Of a stretch of DNA of 64,000 nt, positions 37,326 through 48,500 are shown in pieces (the first letter of the stretch is position 1; each line of letters opens with the position of its first letter). The notes below the pieces were generated by a model. It was not told the DNA's origin and did not search any database. It saw nothing but the letters and a program-made list of their open reading frames with translations. Where the stretch lies: positions 4,534,672 through 4,598,671 of the forward strand of contig NC_065405.1 in the NCBI RefSeq assembly GCF_024362695.1. Direction: 5' to 3'. Source of the stretch: Pectinophora gossypiella. Lineage: Eukaryota > Arthropoda > Insecta > Lepidoptera > Gelechiidae. The position numbers were made by a program, and so were the translations under genes.

Positions 37326-37648
37326 TTCATCACGTTATGCATGTTAGCCTTACTGGTCAATCATCGATAGAAGTATCGATACTTCAACAACACTGTTTCC
37401 GCAACTGACACAGGAGTTCACAACGCATACACACGCATCCGCGTGTAATCATGTTTGCTGCAACACACATCAGTATTGCAAACCAGGGGTGCTATGCTCC
37501 GAATCGAAACTATCGCATATCCGAAATACGATTCTACTCGAAACCGTAATGGAACCTGATATAAAAGGTTCAAATAGGAAGTCGAACTGAGCTTGAAAAC
37601 CATGTGAAGCTGTTTTTGCATTCAAAAGGCCTTTCTTTCATCAACCGT

Positions 37649-37842
37649 AGGGGGTATGGAACATATCTACCAGGCCGCTTCTCTGCGGGTTGGTGGACGA
37701 GTTTTTACGGCTAATAGCCGGGACCACCAGCTCGACGTGCCCTTCGAAACATGGAATCTTGCTACTTTTTCGGACAATAAGGTGATTCAAGCCTGAAAAC
37801 TCTTTACCAAACAAAGGACAGCCTCCGTGGTCTAGTGGTTTT
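37649..37842 (-). mobile_element. SINE family S3 copy
   Basis: The - strand reads cctccgtggtctagtggttt at the head and ends in ccctacggttgatg-like sequence. Inverse of 39776-40130. Confidence 0.7.
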
Positions 37843-38248
37843 CTTTTACATTTCCATAAAAACGAATATCCGTAACTCAAACTAGCGGATAATCTAAAGT
37901 CATTTCATATCCGTAACCGTATATGATCTGAACTGATATTATTTTCGTATATCCAGATCCGGAACATTCATATCCATAACATCCCGTCGCATCCCCGTTC
38001 AGTTGTGTTCAGGTTACAAATACATGCAGTTACACTCACACATACGTAGATACAGCCAGTGGCTCCGATTTCCTGGAAGAGCCAATACAATTTTTCGAGG
38101 GAACCCCGTTATCGACTTTAGCTCGGAATATTGTGCGCTTTTCAGGGAACTTTGTTCCGTTTTGGAAATCGCAGTTCGAAAAGTAAATAAATATGACGAT
38201 GACTTTTCTTTGTTATTTTAAAATAACCACGCTCTGCACGGTAATTGC

Positions 38249-38371
38249 GCCGCGCGCGGCGCGAATTATATCGAGGCCTTCGACCAATAGCCGTTTGACG
38301 TCCATCTACGTAGATAGAATTCGTATCGTTTATTGGTCGAAGCGCTCAATATATTTCGCACCGCGCGCGGC
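38249..38371. mobile_element. CG-rich MITE (M7)
   Basis: 123 bp with inverted ends of about 40 bp: gccgcgcgcggcgcgaatta at the left, the inverse ending cgcaccgcgcgcggc at the right, then cttcgaccaata / tattggtcgaag. Strikingly GC-rich ends in AT-rich surroundings. Confidence 0.75.
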
Positions 38372-38400
38372 ACAGTTGTCATGCAGATCCCGCAGGGGTG

Positions 38401-38536
38401 TTAAAAATGCCACGTAGCTTTAAATAGCAATATTACAATTTGACATTTGCGTTTATTAAAGTTAGTGCGCAATGTAACCAAATGTCAAAATATCAATATT
38501 GCTTTCTTATATGAATTACAAGAATGGCCTTTTTAG
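38401..38536. mobile_element. MITE family M1, diverged copy
   Basis: Has atgccacgtagc, ttacaatttgacatttgcgt, ccaaatgtcaaaatatcaat and ggcctttttaga. Adjacent to the CG-rich MITE. Confidence 0.6.
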
Positions 38537-39344
38537 ACTGTATTACATTAATGTTGCCTAGTGATTAAATATCTTAAGATTACTAAATTATTATTTGTAA
38601 ACATGTCCATATATAATACTGCAATAATTATTTACTTAAATTATAATAATTATCATTATTTCCATTAGCTTTGCAGCAAATATACATATCTAATGAACAA
38701 GTCAAAAAGGCACAAACCGCAAAATATTCCCTGTACTACTATTTTCTTTTTTGCTATAGCTATTGTGTTGAATTTATGGAAAATGATACCATAAAAGATG
38801 GAACATATTTAAATTCACAAATAACACACGTCAACGCTATAAGTAGAGCGCCGATATACACACCTCCTTTCGACACGTAAGAAAATGACAGATAAAACTT
38901 AAATGAAATTTCGAGGTACCTGTCTGCCGGAACCAGCGTCACTACCGAGCCTGTATGTGCGTCTACAATAGTTCATACAACACCTTGGCGCGTGCATTTA
39001 CAAAGATTCTACGTAACATTGTATGCAGTCCAAAACACAACACAAGTATATGTATAAACATGCAAAATAGTTCAGCAAGGAAGCGCGATAAAATTTGCTA
39101 CGTAGTTGTCGCTGAGCGAAGTACTGTAATAAAGTGGAATGCTTCAGCTTTCCGCGACCCAAGGATACCTTGTAGTACTTTTTAATTTGGCTTCCAAGTT
39201 TTATCTTAAGACGATGTAAATTAAAGTCATATTAATTTGACGGCTTCGTGGATTAAAGTGATCTCTTGTTTTGTTTACTCCTTGATTTGCTACTTTATTT
39301 TCTTTTTTAATATCTGCTAGTTAAAAATCCGTGACAACCCTGTT

Positions 39345-39600
39345 TGGTCTTCTATCGTGTGGATTGTGAGGTGAATTACCAACCCCATCAACCCTGGTGC
39401 CAGGGTTATTACTGAGCCGCCATAGGCCCCTGACATGACTACGTACTTACAACAGTAAGTAATAACCGGGACCAACGGGTTAACGGCCTTCCTAAGCACG
39501 GATCTTTTTACTTTTTGGACAATCAGGTGATCAGCCTGTAATGTCCTAACCAAACTAGGGATCACAAAGTGATTACCCTGTTTGGTGAACGCGTGTTTTA
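39345..39600 (-). mobile_element. SINE-like family S4 copy
   Basis: tcgtgtggattgtgaggtga to caaactagggatcacaaagt; the open frame across it is only repeat sequence. Confidence 0.7.
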
Positions 39601-39775
39601 AGTTTTTACGTCGTAATATCACGGGTACGATTTTCGGCTCAGGCTCTGATAATTCGACTTTATGTGTGAATTCATGTTTGGATTTGGATCAACCATAAAA
39701 TTGATATTACAAATCCTAGTATTTGTAGCCGGTTAATAGGCTGGCCCCCTATTACATGGGACTTAAACGTAGCTG

Positions 39776-40130
39776 CTTTAGATTAATGCTAACAGCCTCC
39801 GTGGTCTAGTGGTTAGAGCGTTAGGCTCACGATCTGGAGGTCCGGGTTCGATCCCCGATGGGGACATTGTCGAAATCACTTTGTGAGATTGTCCTTTGTT
39901 TGGTAAGGACTTTTCAGGCTTGAATCACTTGATTGTCCGAAAAAGTAAGATGATTCCGTGCTTCAGAGGGCACGTTAAGCTGTTGGTCCCGGCTATTAGC
40001 CGTAAAAAACACCTCCACCAACCCGCAGTGGAGCAGCGTGGTGGAGTATGCTCCATACCCCCTCCGGTTGATTGAGGGGAGGCCTGTGCCCAGCAGCGGG
40101 ACGTATATAGGCAGTTTATGATGATTTATG
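39776..40130 (+). mobile_element. SINE family S3, complete copy with TSD
   Basis: tRNA-like head: cctccgtggtctagtggtta (box A) and ggttcgatccc (box B) at 39796-39857. The body has cactttgtgagattgtcctt, and the 3' end gcccagcagcgggacgtata. Flanked by aaacgtagctg at 39765-39775 and 40131-40141. It sits inside an older repeat whose two halves read through (gggacttaaacgtagct…ggcgaagagtggg). Confidence 0.85.
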
Positions 40131-40169
40131 AAACGTAGCTGGCGAAGAGTGGGTGTATAAAGATAAAGA

Positions 40170-40370
40170 TTTTTTTTTATTGTGCATAAATTTAGGTACA
40201 GTTATAGATAGATACAGTTATAGTTGCAAATTACGTCTCACTAAATTTTGCCTTTGCAGGCATATACACATTTTACACAGGCAATGAAATAACATAAGAG
40301 AGAGAAAACAATAATAATAATAAAAAAAATATATATTGTACACCTCTGCCGATCCTTATGATACAGGCAC
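40170..40370 (-). mobile_element. LINE 3' end fragment
   Basis: T9 run then attgtgcataaatttaggta. The inverse has the poly(A)-tailed layout of a LINE 3' end. Confidence 0.4.
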
Positions 40371-40423
40371 ACTCCTTGTAATATCAGCTAGTTACAATGT
40401 CTTGACATAAGAAGAAGGAAAAT

Positions 40424-40553
40424 TTACGAATTAAAACACCATAATAACGTCATCCCGTGATCATGGCACTTGCAACAGTGTCGAAATATCGGGAGTCTCT
40501 TATCCCTGATTTAAACGCGGTAAGAACCCATTATTATGTGTTTTAATTTACGA
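40424..40553. mobile_element. MITE family M6, copy 2
   Basis: Outer ends ttacgaattaaaacacc / gtgttttaatttacg; core tgcaacagtgtcgaaatatc; inner end aaacgcggtaagaaccc. Inverted relative to 19831-19948. Confidence 0.75.
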
Positions 40554-43500
40554 ATATATATATCCTTAAGGTATAAACTCACGCCCGTTAACCATACCGG
40601 GATGGCAGAGACAAGCACTTAAATATCGTAAAATTGCTAAGTAAAGTCGTTATTTCCAAGTTATATCGCCTATAGGTATTGAAGTCCATCTTTAGATTAA
40701 TGCGAACAGCATTTTTCCGGCATACGTGCTGTCAGAATTTTCAGTTTTGTATAGAATTATGATCACTATCACAAAACAGATAAGATCGATTTTTCGCACG
40801 TAGCGCGTCGCTGGACGATTCGGGAAATCCTGGTTTATTCAAATTCTTTTTTCTTCGCCCCATTCATGCTTAGAAATACTATTTTTAGATTGTTTAACGA
40901 CATTTGCGGTAAATCTACAACAAGCCACGTCAAAAAAAATTTAGACTAAGTTTATAAGAGCCAAACTAAATTAAAATATTAACATAATTTTCCTTTTTAT
41001 AATATCATTCCTGAGTATTTACCGTATAGTAAACTATAACCACTTGCATAGTAATCATAATTAGTCTGTGCCCACGCAAAAAAGAAATCTAATTTAAAAT
41101 CATTCATATGGAAATTAAGATAGGGTAAAGCTAGACGCAAATAAATTTAATAACCCCAGGTATATACATGCGTGTTGGCTAGACATTTACTGCAATCTGC
41201 ACTTATTCCTTCATAAACATCAGCATAAAATCTAGGTCATATAAAAACGAAGTAAGAAAATGTTACCGATAAGGGAAAAAGGCAAACGTTATATTTACTG
41301 TTTAAATTGTAATTTACCTTTTACTTCAATTAAATCTTATTGCTTCGAGGTGTGAATTGCAAATTGTATGAATGTTATAGCGTTCGTGTCACGAGAAGTA
41401 TTTGTATGCAGACCGTCTGGCTAAAGAATGTTTTAGAATAATCGTTGATACTATATTTTGAAAGCAGTCAATAATCTTGTATAACTCTAATGATTATCTG
41501 TATAATTAAGTGTAAAAGACACAAAATATATTCAGATATATATACTTCTCATTAAATAAATCGAGTTTATGTGTCGTAAATATTATCAGATAAAAGATAA
41601 TTAACACCGGTTAACTGGGTTGGTCGGTTGTTACTCTAGGCATGTCATGGGAGCAAGCTACATAGATTGCAAAAGCCCTAGATCCCAACAGGGGACAAAA
41701 GGATTAGAACAAAAGAAGATGGCTAGAAATAACAAATAAATTTAATTGTATAGTGAGTACTTATTATACTTTTTAATTCTCAACATTAATATTCCAAATT
41801 CAAATTTAAAATTGAATAGAATCCTTCCGAAAACGTGTTTCGTCTGTTTTAATAAGTAATACCATATTTTAACAGAATTTTTTACGAATGAAACAGCACT
41901 GTGGTAAACACCACCTGTCATTTCCAATTCAAGACAAATAACTAAATTCAAAAACCACGCAGTGAAAAACAGCAGAAATACTATTAAATATTCTGATTCA
42001 ATTCCGTGGAACCCAATAAAGTGTTCGTAGAATGAAATTAACGTGGTTCCCTTTCATGCCGTCCGGTGCACTAATTGAAATATCCGAGCGTAAAGGCTTG
42101 GACAGGTGACCTTTAGAATACACGTGTGTGGTAAAGGCTTCAGTAATACTTTTTACAATGAGATTCCCACTGACATTCAAAGTTTACCTATGAATAATAA
42201 ATTAAACAGTAGTTCAGTAAACAGAAACTTTGCAAAAAGTTGACAAGGTGAAAACAAGACATGAATGCTTGGGGTCCCCAAATTACCCTCTGGGGTTAAA
42301 TATTAGGTAGCATTATTACTAAAATATTATTAAAACGTTTTTTTAAGAACGGCGGTATGCTAAGGTTTCCGGGTATACAGGTGGAGAAGCTGCAGCAGTT
42401 AAATTCGAGAAGAAAAAGTGTATGAAAAGTCTTTATCTCCCGCTTTTTTACTTTATTTTTAATTTTTCATGACTACACCACTAACTAGGTACGCTTTTTA
42501 AAAAAGAGATAAGGCACTTTCGGAACACGTGTAGATAAAAGCTCATTTTCAATTGTATGACGCTGAAACTTTTTATGAAACTGCTGCTAGAAACATTTTT
42601 CTGGAATAATGTTGTTTGTGAAACAGTTTTTCACATTTTACAATACAATACAATACAAAAAACGCTTTATTGCATATATAAACACAACACTAAAAACAAT
42701 TACAAATGTAACAGAAGAAGTACAATCGGAAGTAATTTTAATAATGACTTAAAATAAGGCGCGTGTACGCAGAAAACTGATTTGAGGTTTACAGTTTTAG
42801 CTGACATTAATCTAGGACCTGGACCACAGATCATAGAGACAAGGGAGATATGCCCTCACTAATTATAAGACTCCGCATGTCGCCTGTTGACTCACGTCGG
42901 TGTGTGAAGCGGCCGCATTTGACATTTCTGGCTGGACCACTACGTCGATTTACCCGCCGTTCATTGCGTAGTAACACAACCGCAAGTTGTGGTTGCGCGA
43001 TACCAAAGAAGCAATGAATGATGTGGAAAGTTTTACAATAAGATCGTTGTCTCATATAATAAGCTTATTTTGTGCATATTTGAATCCCACTGGCTACGTT
43101 TCTGCGGCATCTCTCTATATTAGCAACTCTGTAACCTAATCCAATAGCTTTGCCAATAGAAGGTCAGCTTTCTACTCCATGATCGGTATATTGATCTATT
43201 TTTGTACAGATAATAATAACGCACATGAAAATATTTTGTCTTATAGTATAGAAGGAAGTTTTTATGTAGGTACTATATTTTGGCAGTTACAAGAAAACAG
43301 GCATATATAAAAAAAATACAACAGGATTTTCAGCTACAGACGTATTTTTAGCATCCATTAGAATTCGTTCAGGAGAAGTGGAACAATTTATGTAAATTTG
43401 ATGTAATCCAACGCGATAGAAAGATATTTTTAGACCTCCATGTTTAAGATGAAACACGTGGTTTCATTGACGCCAATATCGGGGTAAGAAGTTTTGAATA

Positions 43501-44890
43501 TTTCATGAGATTGTATAACGACAACAAATTTTTGATAGAACTGGATACATGCTCGAAGGACCACAATTCAAAGAAAAATAAGATCAAGTTTAGTTAGAAT
43601 GTAAATTGAGCAACTTTGCAGACAGGATAATAAAGTATTGAATATCATTAACAACATTGACGCGCAAACTTCGATAGATGCACTGAGAATCATAATCGAA
43701 CGTCTAGAGCGTAATGTATTCAAAAACGGTGACATCAACCTTTAAAATGACGTCGTATAACAAAACAAACAAAAGAGCGAGCAGGCTCGCGAGCGCACAT
43801 TAGCGTATCCATAATACATGCGGCGGTAGGTCACACAGATTTGCATAATAACCCCACTATCAGCCCACATGACCCTGTTTTACCTGCCTACTGTTACTGT
43901 TTTTCCTTCAGAAAAACGTTCTGTTCATTTAAATTTATATTTATGATTAAGCTTAGCCGTGGAAATTAATTTTCTCAACGTGGAATTGATTTTAATTAAA
44001 AGATCTAAAGTTTGAATTTTATTTATTCCTGTGTATATTAAAAAAGGTACTGGTCCCAAAATGATTCCCTGAGAAACTTGCTTTTAGGTTTGAAGTTTTA
44101 CAACACTATTACATTAATTAAGTACCAACCGTAACAATATAATACTTAAATGCATACATATAAAACAATATATTATAATATATGTAATATCAGTCATGTC
44201 TTTCGATTCTTTAAATGTACTTACCACTAATTTTAGCCGCGATATTGTATCTAATGCTGTCTATAACACTATGTTATAGAATCGGTCACGTGTATCAAAA
44301 ACAAATATTAATTTAAATTCAATAACTTTCACAGTACCTACTGTGGAGGATGGTTATTGGATTTACTAGTTTGATGCGGATTACGGTTTCTGTGGTTACG
44401 TCATTATCCGATATGTATGACGTCACGTTGGTTATCATTAGCTGTTGGACGTATACAAAGGGTCTATTGTTTGACTACTGCGTAGATATACTCGTATATT
44501 TATCGAGAACAATGTAGCACACACTTTCTTCTTGACATGAATATAAAAATATTTTGTAAAATGTGTAAATGTTCTCGGGAAAACTGGAGGTGTTACCTAA
44601 TCATAATTTTTTATAAACTGACTTTATCATTATAATTATTACACTCAATAAGTAGTTGAATGAACTGACTTTAGTTTATCTTTATATACAAATTGTTTTG
44701 CATTGAATACTCTCTTTTTATTTTGATGAACCAACTAATTCAGTTTAGTAATTATATATCGAACTCTTCTATATTATCATAAAACGTTTTACAAAAGGTT
44801 AAGAGAAGGTAGATAAATCCTTCGTTGTTGTCTTTACATCAAAAAGGCTGCATAGGGATCGTAACAAGCGGTATTGGTGTCTATCTAAAC
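40554..44890. other. Non-coding stretch upstream of Mef2
   Basis: No gene recognised. 42642-42775 is an inverted LINE tail (acgctttattgcatatat). 40720-40940 is a diverged relative of the repeat at 33040-33510. 43690-43930 and 44340-44480 look unique. If the first exon lies further upstream, this is Mef2 intron. Confidence 0.3.
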
Positions 44891-44894
44891 AGGC

Positions 44895-45212
44895 CTCTGT
44901 AAGGTGGCAGGTTCGAAACCCAGCACGGGCTTAAACCAATGAATTTCGAATTTATTTTCGAATTCATTTTCGAATCATAAATAATTATCAGGTACTCAGC
45001 GGCGCAGGAAATCATCGTGAGTAAGACCACATTCCCATAAAATCGATAAATACGTTTCGGAGGTATGTAACCTAACTTATATTGGGCTGGTTTTCCCTTC
45101 GCGGGTCGGAAGGTCAGACAGGCAGTCGCTTCCGTAAAAAATCGAAACTATCAAATCTTTAAGTTAGATAAGCGTATCCTAAAAAAAAACCGGACTGAGA
45201 TGATGATGATGT
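44895..45212 (+). mobile_element. SINE family S1, head-damaged copy
   Basis: Starts near gtggcaggttcgaaaccc; the body has gggctggttttcccttcgcg; the tail is (gat)n. Adjacent to the M3 MITE at 45217. Confidence 0.75.
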
Positions 45213-45216
45213 TGTT

Positions 45217-45359
45217 CGGTCACGAGCATTAATATGTATACACTTTGGTACCATGTCACATTAACTTTTTTGACAAATTGAACTGTAAGTCTCACTAAAT
45301 GTCAAATATGTCAGTGCGACAGAGTCCTAAAGTGGGTACATTATATTGCTCATGACTGT
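45217..45359 (+). mobile_element. MITE family M3, complete copy next to the Mef2 exon
   Basis: 143 bp with short inverted ends cggtcacgagcat / attgctcatgactg. The interior has gtaccatgtcacattaactt and gcgacagagtcctaaagtgg. The same element is at 52029-52173 (inverted). It ends 50 bp before the predicted exon at 45410. Confidence 0.8.
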
Positions 45360-45409
45360 TCATGGTAGACAAACTATTGTGTCTAATTAGTGATTTTAAT
45401 TGTCTGCAG

Positions 45410-45501
45410 GTAGCAGCTGTTGACGTCTGCAGTAGAAGCCAAACACCGGCGACTTTCGTTCTTGCCCCGCTCCCCAAACCCTCTCCAAGATTGCTGCCAC
45501 C
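45410..45501 (+). other. Mef2: Mef2 5' UTR part of first coding exon
   Basis: A pyrimidine-rich stretch ending in tgtctgcag at 45409 looks like a splice acceptor, so the exon probably starts at 45410 and carries 92 nt of 5' UTR before the ATG. A second AG at 45432 (gtctgcag) is a possible alternative acceptor. An acceptor here means a further non-coding first exon lies upstream. Confidence 0.7.
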
Positions 45502-45555
45502 ATGGGTCGGAAGAAAATACAAATATCGAGAATCACAGACGAACGGAATCGACAG
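45502..45555 (+). CDS. Mef2: Mef2 coding exon 1 (start of MADS box)
   Basis: Codes for MGRKKIQISRITDERNRQ, the invariant N-terminus of MEF2 proteins (DNA-contacting basic arm and start of helix 1). It ends CAG and is followed by the donor gtttgt. Phase 0. Splitting the MADS box after RNRQ is the typical animal Mef2 intron position. Confidence 0.97.
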
Positions 45556-48500
45556 GTTTGTAACATTTCTAATACGACACATACATATTATCATAATTAC
45601 CATTGCATAGGACTAGCTGGCGGGGAGTGAGTGTATATAATACAGGGTGTTAGGGATGTCGTAACGAAAACTTTGAGGGATGATTCAGGCCATGATTCTG
45701 AATTAATATCAAGTAGAATTTTCGATCGCAAAAGTATAGAATTTAAAATAATTTAAAAAATCCAAAAAACATTATGAATTTTGCGACGGAAATCTCCACT
45801 TGATATTAAATCAGAATGATGGTCTGTATCACCCCAATTAGAATTTGTTACGATATCACTAACACCCTGTATACACCTTTGGGGATGCAGGTGTGATAGT
45901 ATGTTTTATTATAAATATCTCAATTACGGTAGTCAGATGAACATTCAACGCATGATGAACCAAGTACGCACGCCTCACCGAGCTTTCTGTTAGCGTGATA
46001 GGTGGTGAGAGTATAATAGTCAAGCCAACTGTGTTAGTGAAAATTGCACATAAGATACATTAATAACTCATTTGGGCAAGTCTGATGCCGGGGAATGAAC
46101 AGAAGGGCTTCATGTTTAAGAAACAAGCTGGTGACTCACAAGACAATAGTGCCTTACTTAATTGAAAATAATATGGTATTAAAGTTACAGTTACCAGCGC
46201 ACGACCCATATTCTTAGATAGACTTAGTTATGTCGGAGTCATAATAATAGCTTAAAACATTAATAAATAATAAATAAAACACAATTAATTACATCTGGTT
46301 TAAGTGTTTATATTATACTTCTTAATCACAACAAAGCATAGAGCAACACGGACCTCTTAAAAAGACGTAAAAGATAAAGTAGGAAGGTAGTCACCTCAAT
46401 GAATGAGATACAAGTAAGTAACAAAAAAACAATTTTAGTAATTACATTCAGTATAATAATTTAATAATACAAGGTTGCTAAAGAGTGAAATGACCTTAGC
46501 AATCGGTCTGACCCAGCAGATGTGGCATATCAGCGCCACCAGTGCAAAACATTATCGCAACAGGACAACGACCGCTGCCGCTGTTAATTTATTAATTACT
46601 CCCTCAACCAGCGTAATAAGACCTTCTAAACACAACTAAATAATCCCCACAGCCGTCTTAATTACATGAAAGGGAAGGGACGAGGAAGTTCAAGGTCAGA
46701 TGGTTGAGTAATAGGGAAGGCAGACGACTAAGCGAAAGTTGTGAAGGCCAATTTGCTTTTTCACGAACATTTCGACCCTGACTCGCAGCGACAGTGACTT
46801 TGGCTACATTATCGAATTAGAATTCGTATGCCTTGATACCTTGACGTTTTACCATTGATCTATGGTTTCTTAACAGCCGTTCTGTATAATGTACATTTTG
46901 ATAGTCTTTCTGAATGAATCAAAATATTACTGTAACATTCCGTCTATTTTAAAAGTACAATTAGAATAACTGTGATGATGAACGATGACGCACGTAAGCA
47001 TAAATAATGTGACGGTACCTTTTAGAGAATTACAACGTACGTGGCTTTTTGATTTTAAGGAAAATGAAATGAACTAATAACCACAGAGGAGGATACAATT
47101 TCAATGTGGCTAATGATACGGAACACTGAAATGCATACGAGTGACTGTCGACGCATAAAGGCGATTAATTCCAGTAATAATTGTATTGGATGTCCCTGAC
47201 ACATAAACCAAGTTCGAGACTCTCCAGCGCGATTATAAAATTGGAATTAAAAAAGGGGTTGGGAGCAGATTTCCATAAAAAAAATGGTGCACATTTTTTT
47301 TGTTAGTCACAAATAGTCCGCATACCAATTTTTAGCTTTCTCCCTTGAAAATTGCGGAATGCTCCATAATAAACTTCCACCCCCATTTTAGGGAGTGGGG
47401 GATTAGAAAGAGACAACAAGATGCCTGTCACGTGCCTCTCCGTTTTGCCGTGAAAGACGGACAAACAAACAGACAGGCACACGCATACACTTTCCCACTT
47501 ATAACATTAGTATGGACAGAAAGACGTATTGTTCTTCTATCTAAAAGAAAATTTAATAAGCGTAGACAGAGAACGAGTACTTGAGAGTTCAAGAAAGTAT
47601 TTTGAACTTTGCAATTCAGTTTGGAACTAAGGTGTACTGTTTTTCGTGTTTAGGAACTTGGGAATGTTTGTCAAAGGCGTTATTCAGGACAACATTTGAA
47701 GTGGTAATTGAATTTACAACAGACTGAGAGTAGATATTACGTAAAATTCTCATCATTCGTGACTCGCCAGCGGAAGCTGTTCAGTTATTTTAAAACATCA
47801 GTTTAAAAACTTGTCTGCAATTGGGTACTTTCAATTAAAATACGGTCGACAGAGGTGTAAGTTCGAATAACAACACTCCTCTCCGCTATGATTAAGTCCC
47901 ATGTAATAGGGGACAAGCCTTTTGCCAGTAACCGGGCACAAATACTGGAAACCACGTGATATCAATTATTATCTATGACCTAGACATCAATTCAATTATA
48001 TCCTACATTCGTTTTGCGATTTCTAAATAATAATAGGGTACTTTCCAACTAGTCAAATCAGTTACTTTTTACTGAACGTCAAAACACGAAGTTACTATGG
48101 AATTTGTATGAAAAAGCAACCTGTGACGTCATAGATGAACGTGACAAAAAGATGCATTTATTATTACATTTTTCTTTATTAAAATTCATAAATAAGTTAA
48201 ATAGAAAAAAGAAAATATTTTTCGTTAGTTTTAGATGTCTTTATTTAGTAATCAGAAATTCATAATTTATCTTTAACGTAACGTTGGTCATCCCCCTAGC
48301 ATTATCCCGATTTTTCACAGGGTCCGCTTACCTGACCTGAAGATTTGACAGGTCCGGTTTGTTCCAACGTTGTAGGTATTAAGTGAAATAATGTACAAAA
48401 TTCAGTTAGCACTCTTTATAATTACGTTTGCAAATTCTCACTAACAAATTCCTAACCTTGAAATTTAATGATGTCCAGATGAAAATTACGATCTTATTTT

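Noticed and set aside
39317..39622. 101-residue - strand frame
   Set aside because: It is the translation of a SINE-like S4 copy; the same sequence recurs at other places in the window.
39796..39870. tRNA gene at the head of the S3 element
   Set aside because: Box A and box B are present, but the acceptor stem does not close and the sequence continues into a SINE body with target duplications.
798..40888. Scattered MEF2 consensus sites (e.g. 798-807, 5712-5721, 40879-40888) as autoregulatory elements
   Set aside because: In DNA this AT-rich, YTAWWWWTAR is expected about once per 2 kb, so single sites carry no weight.
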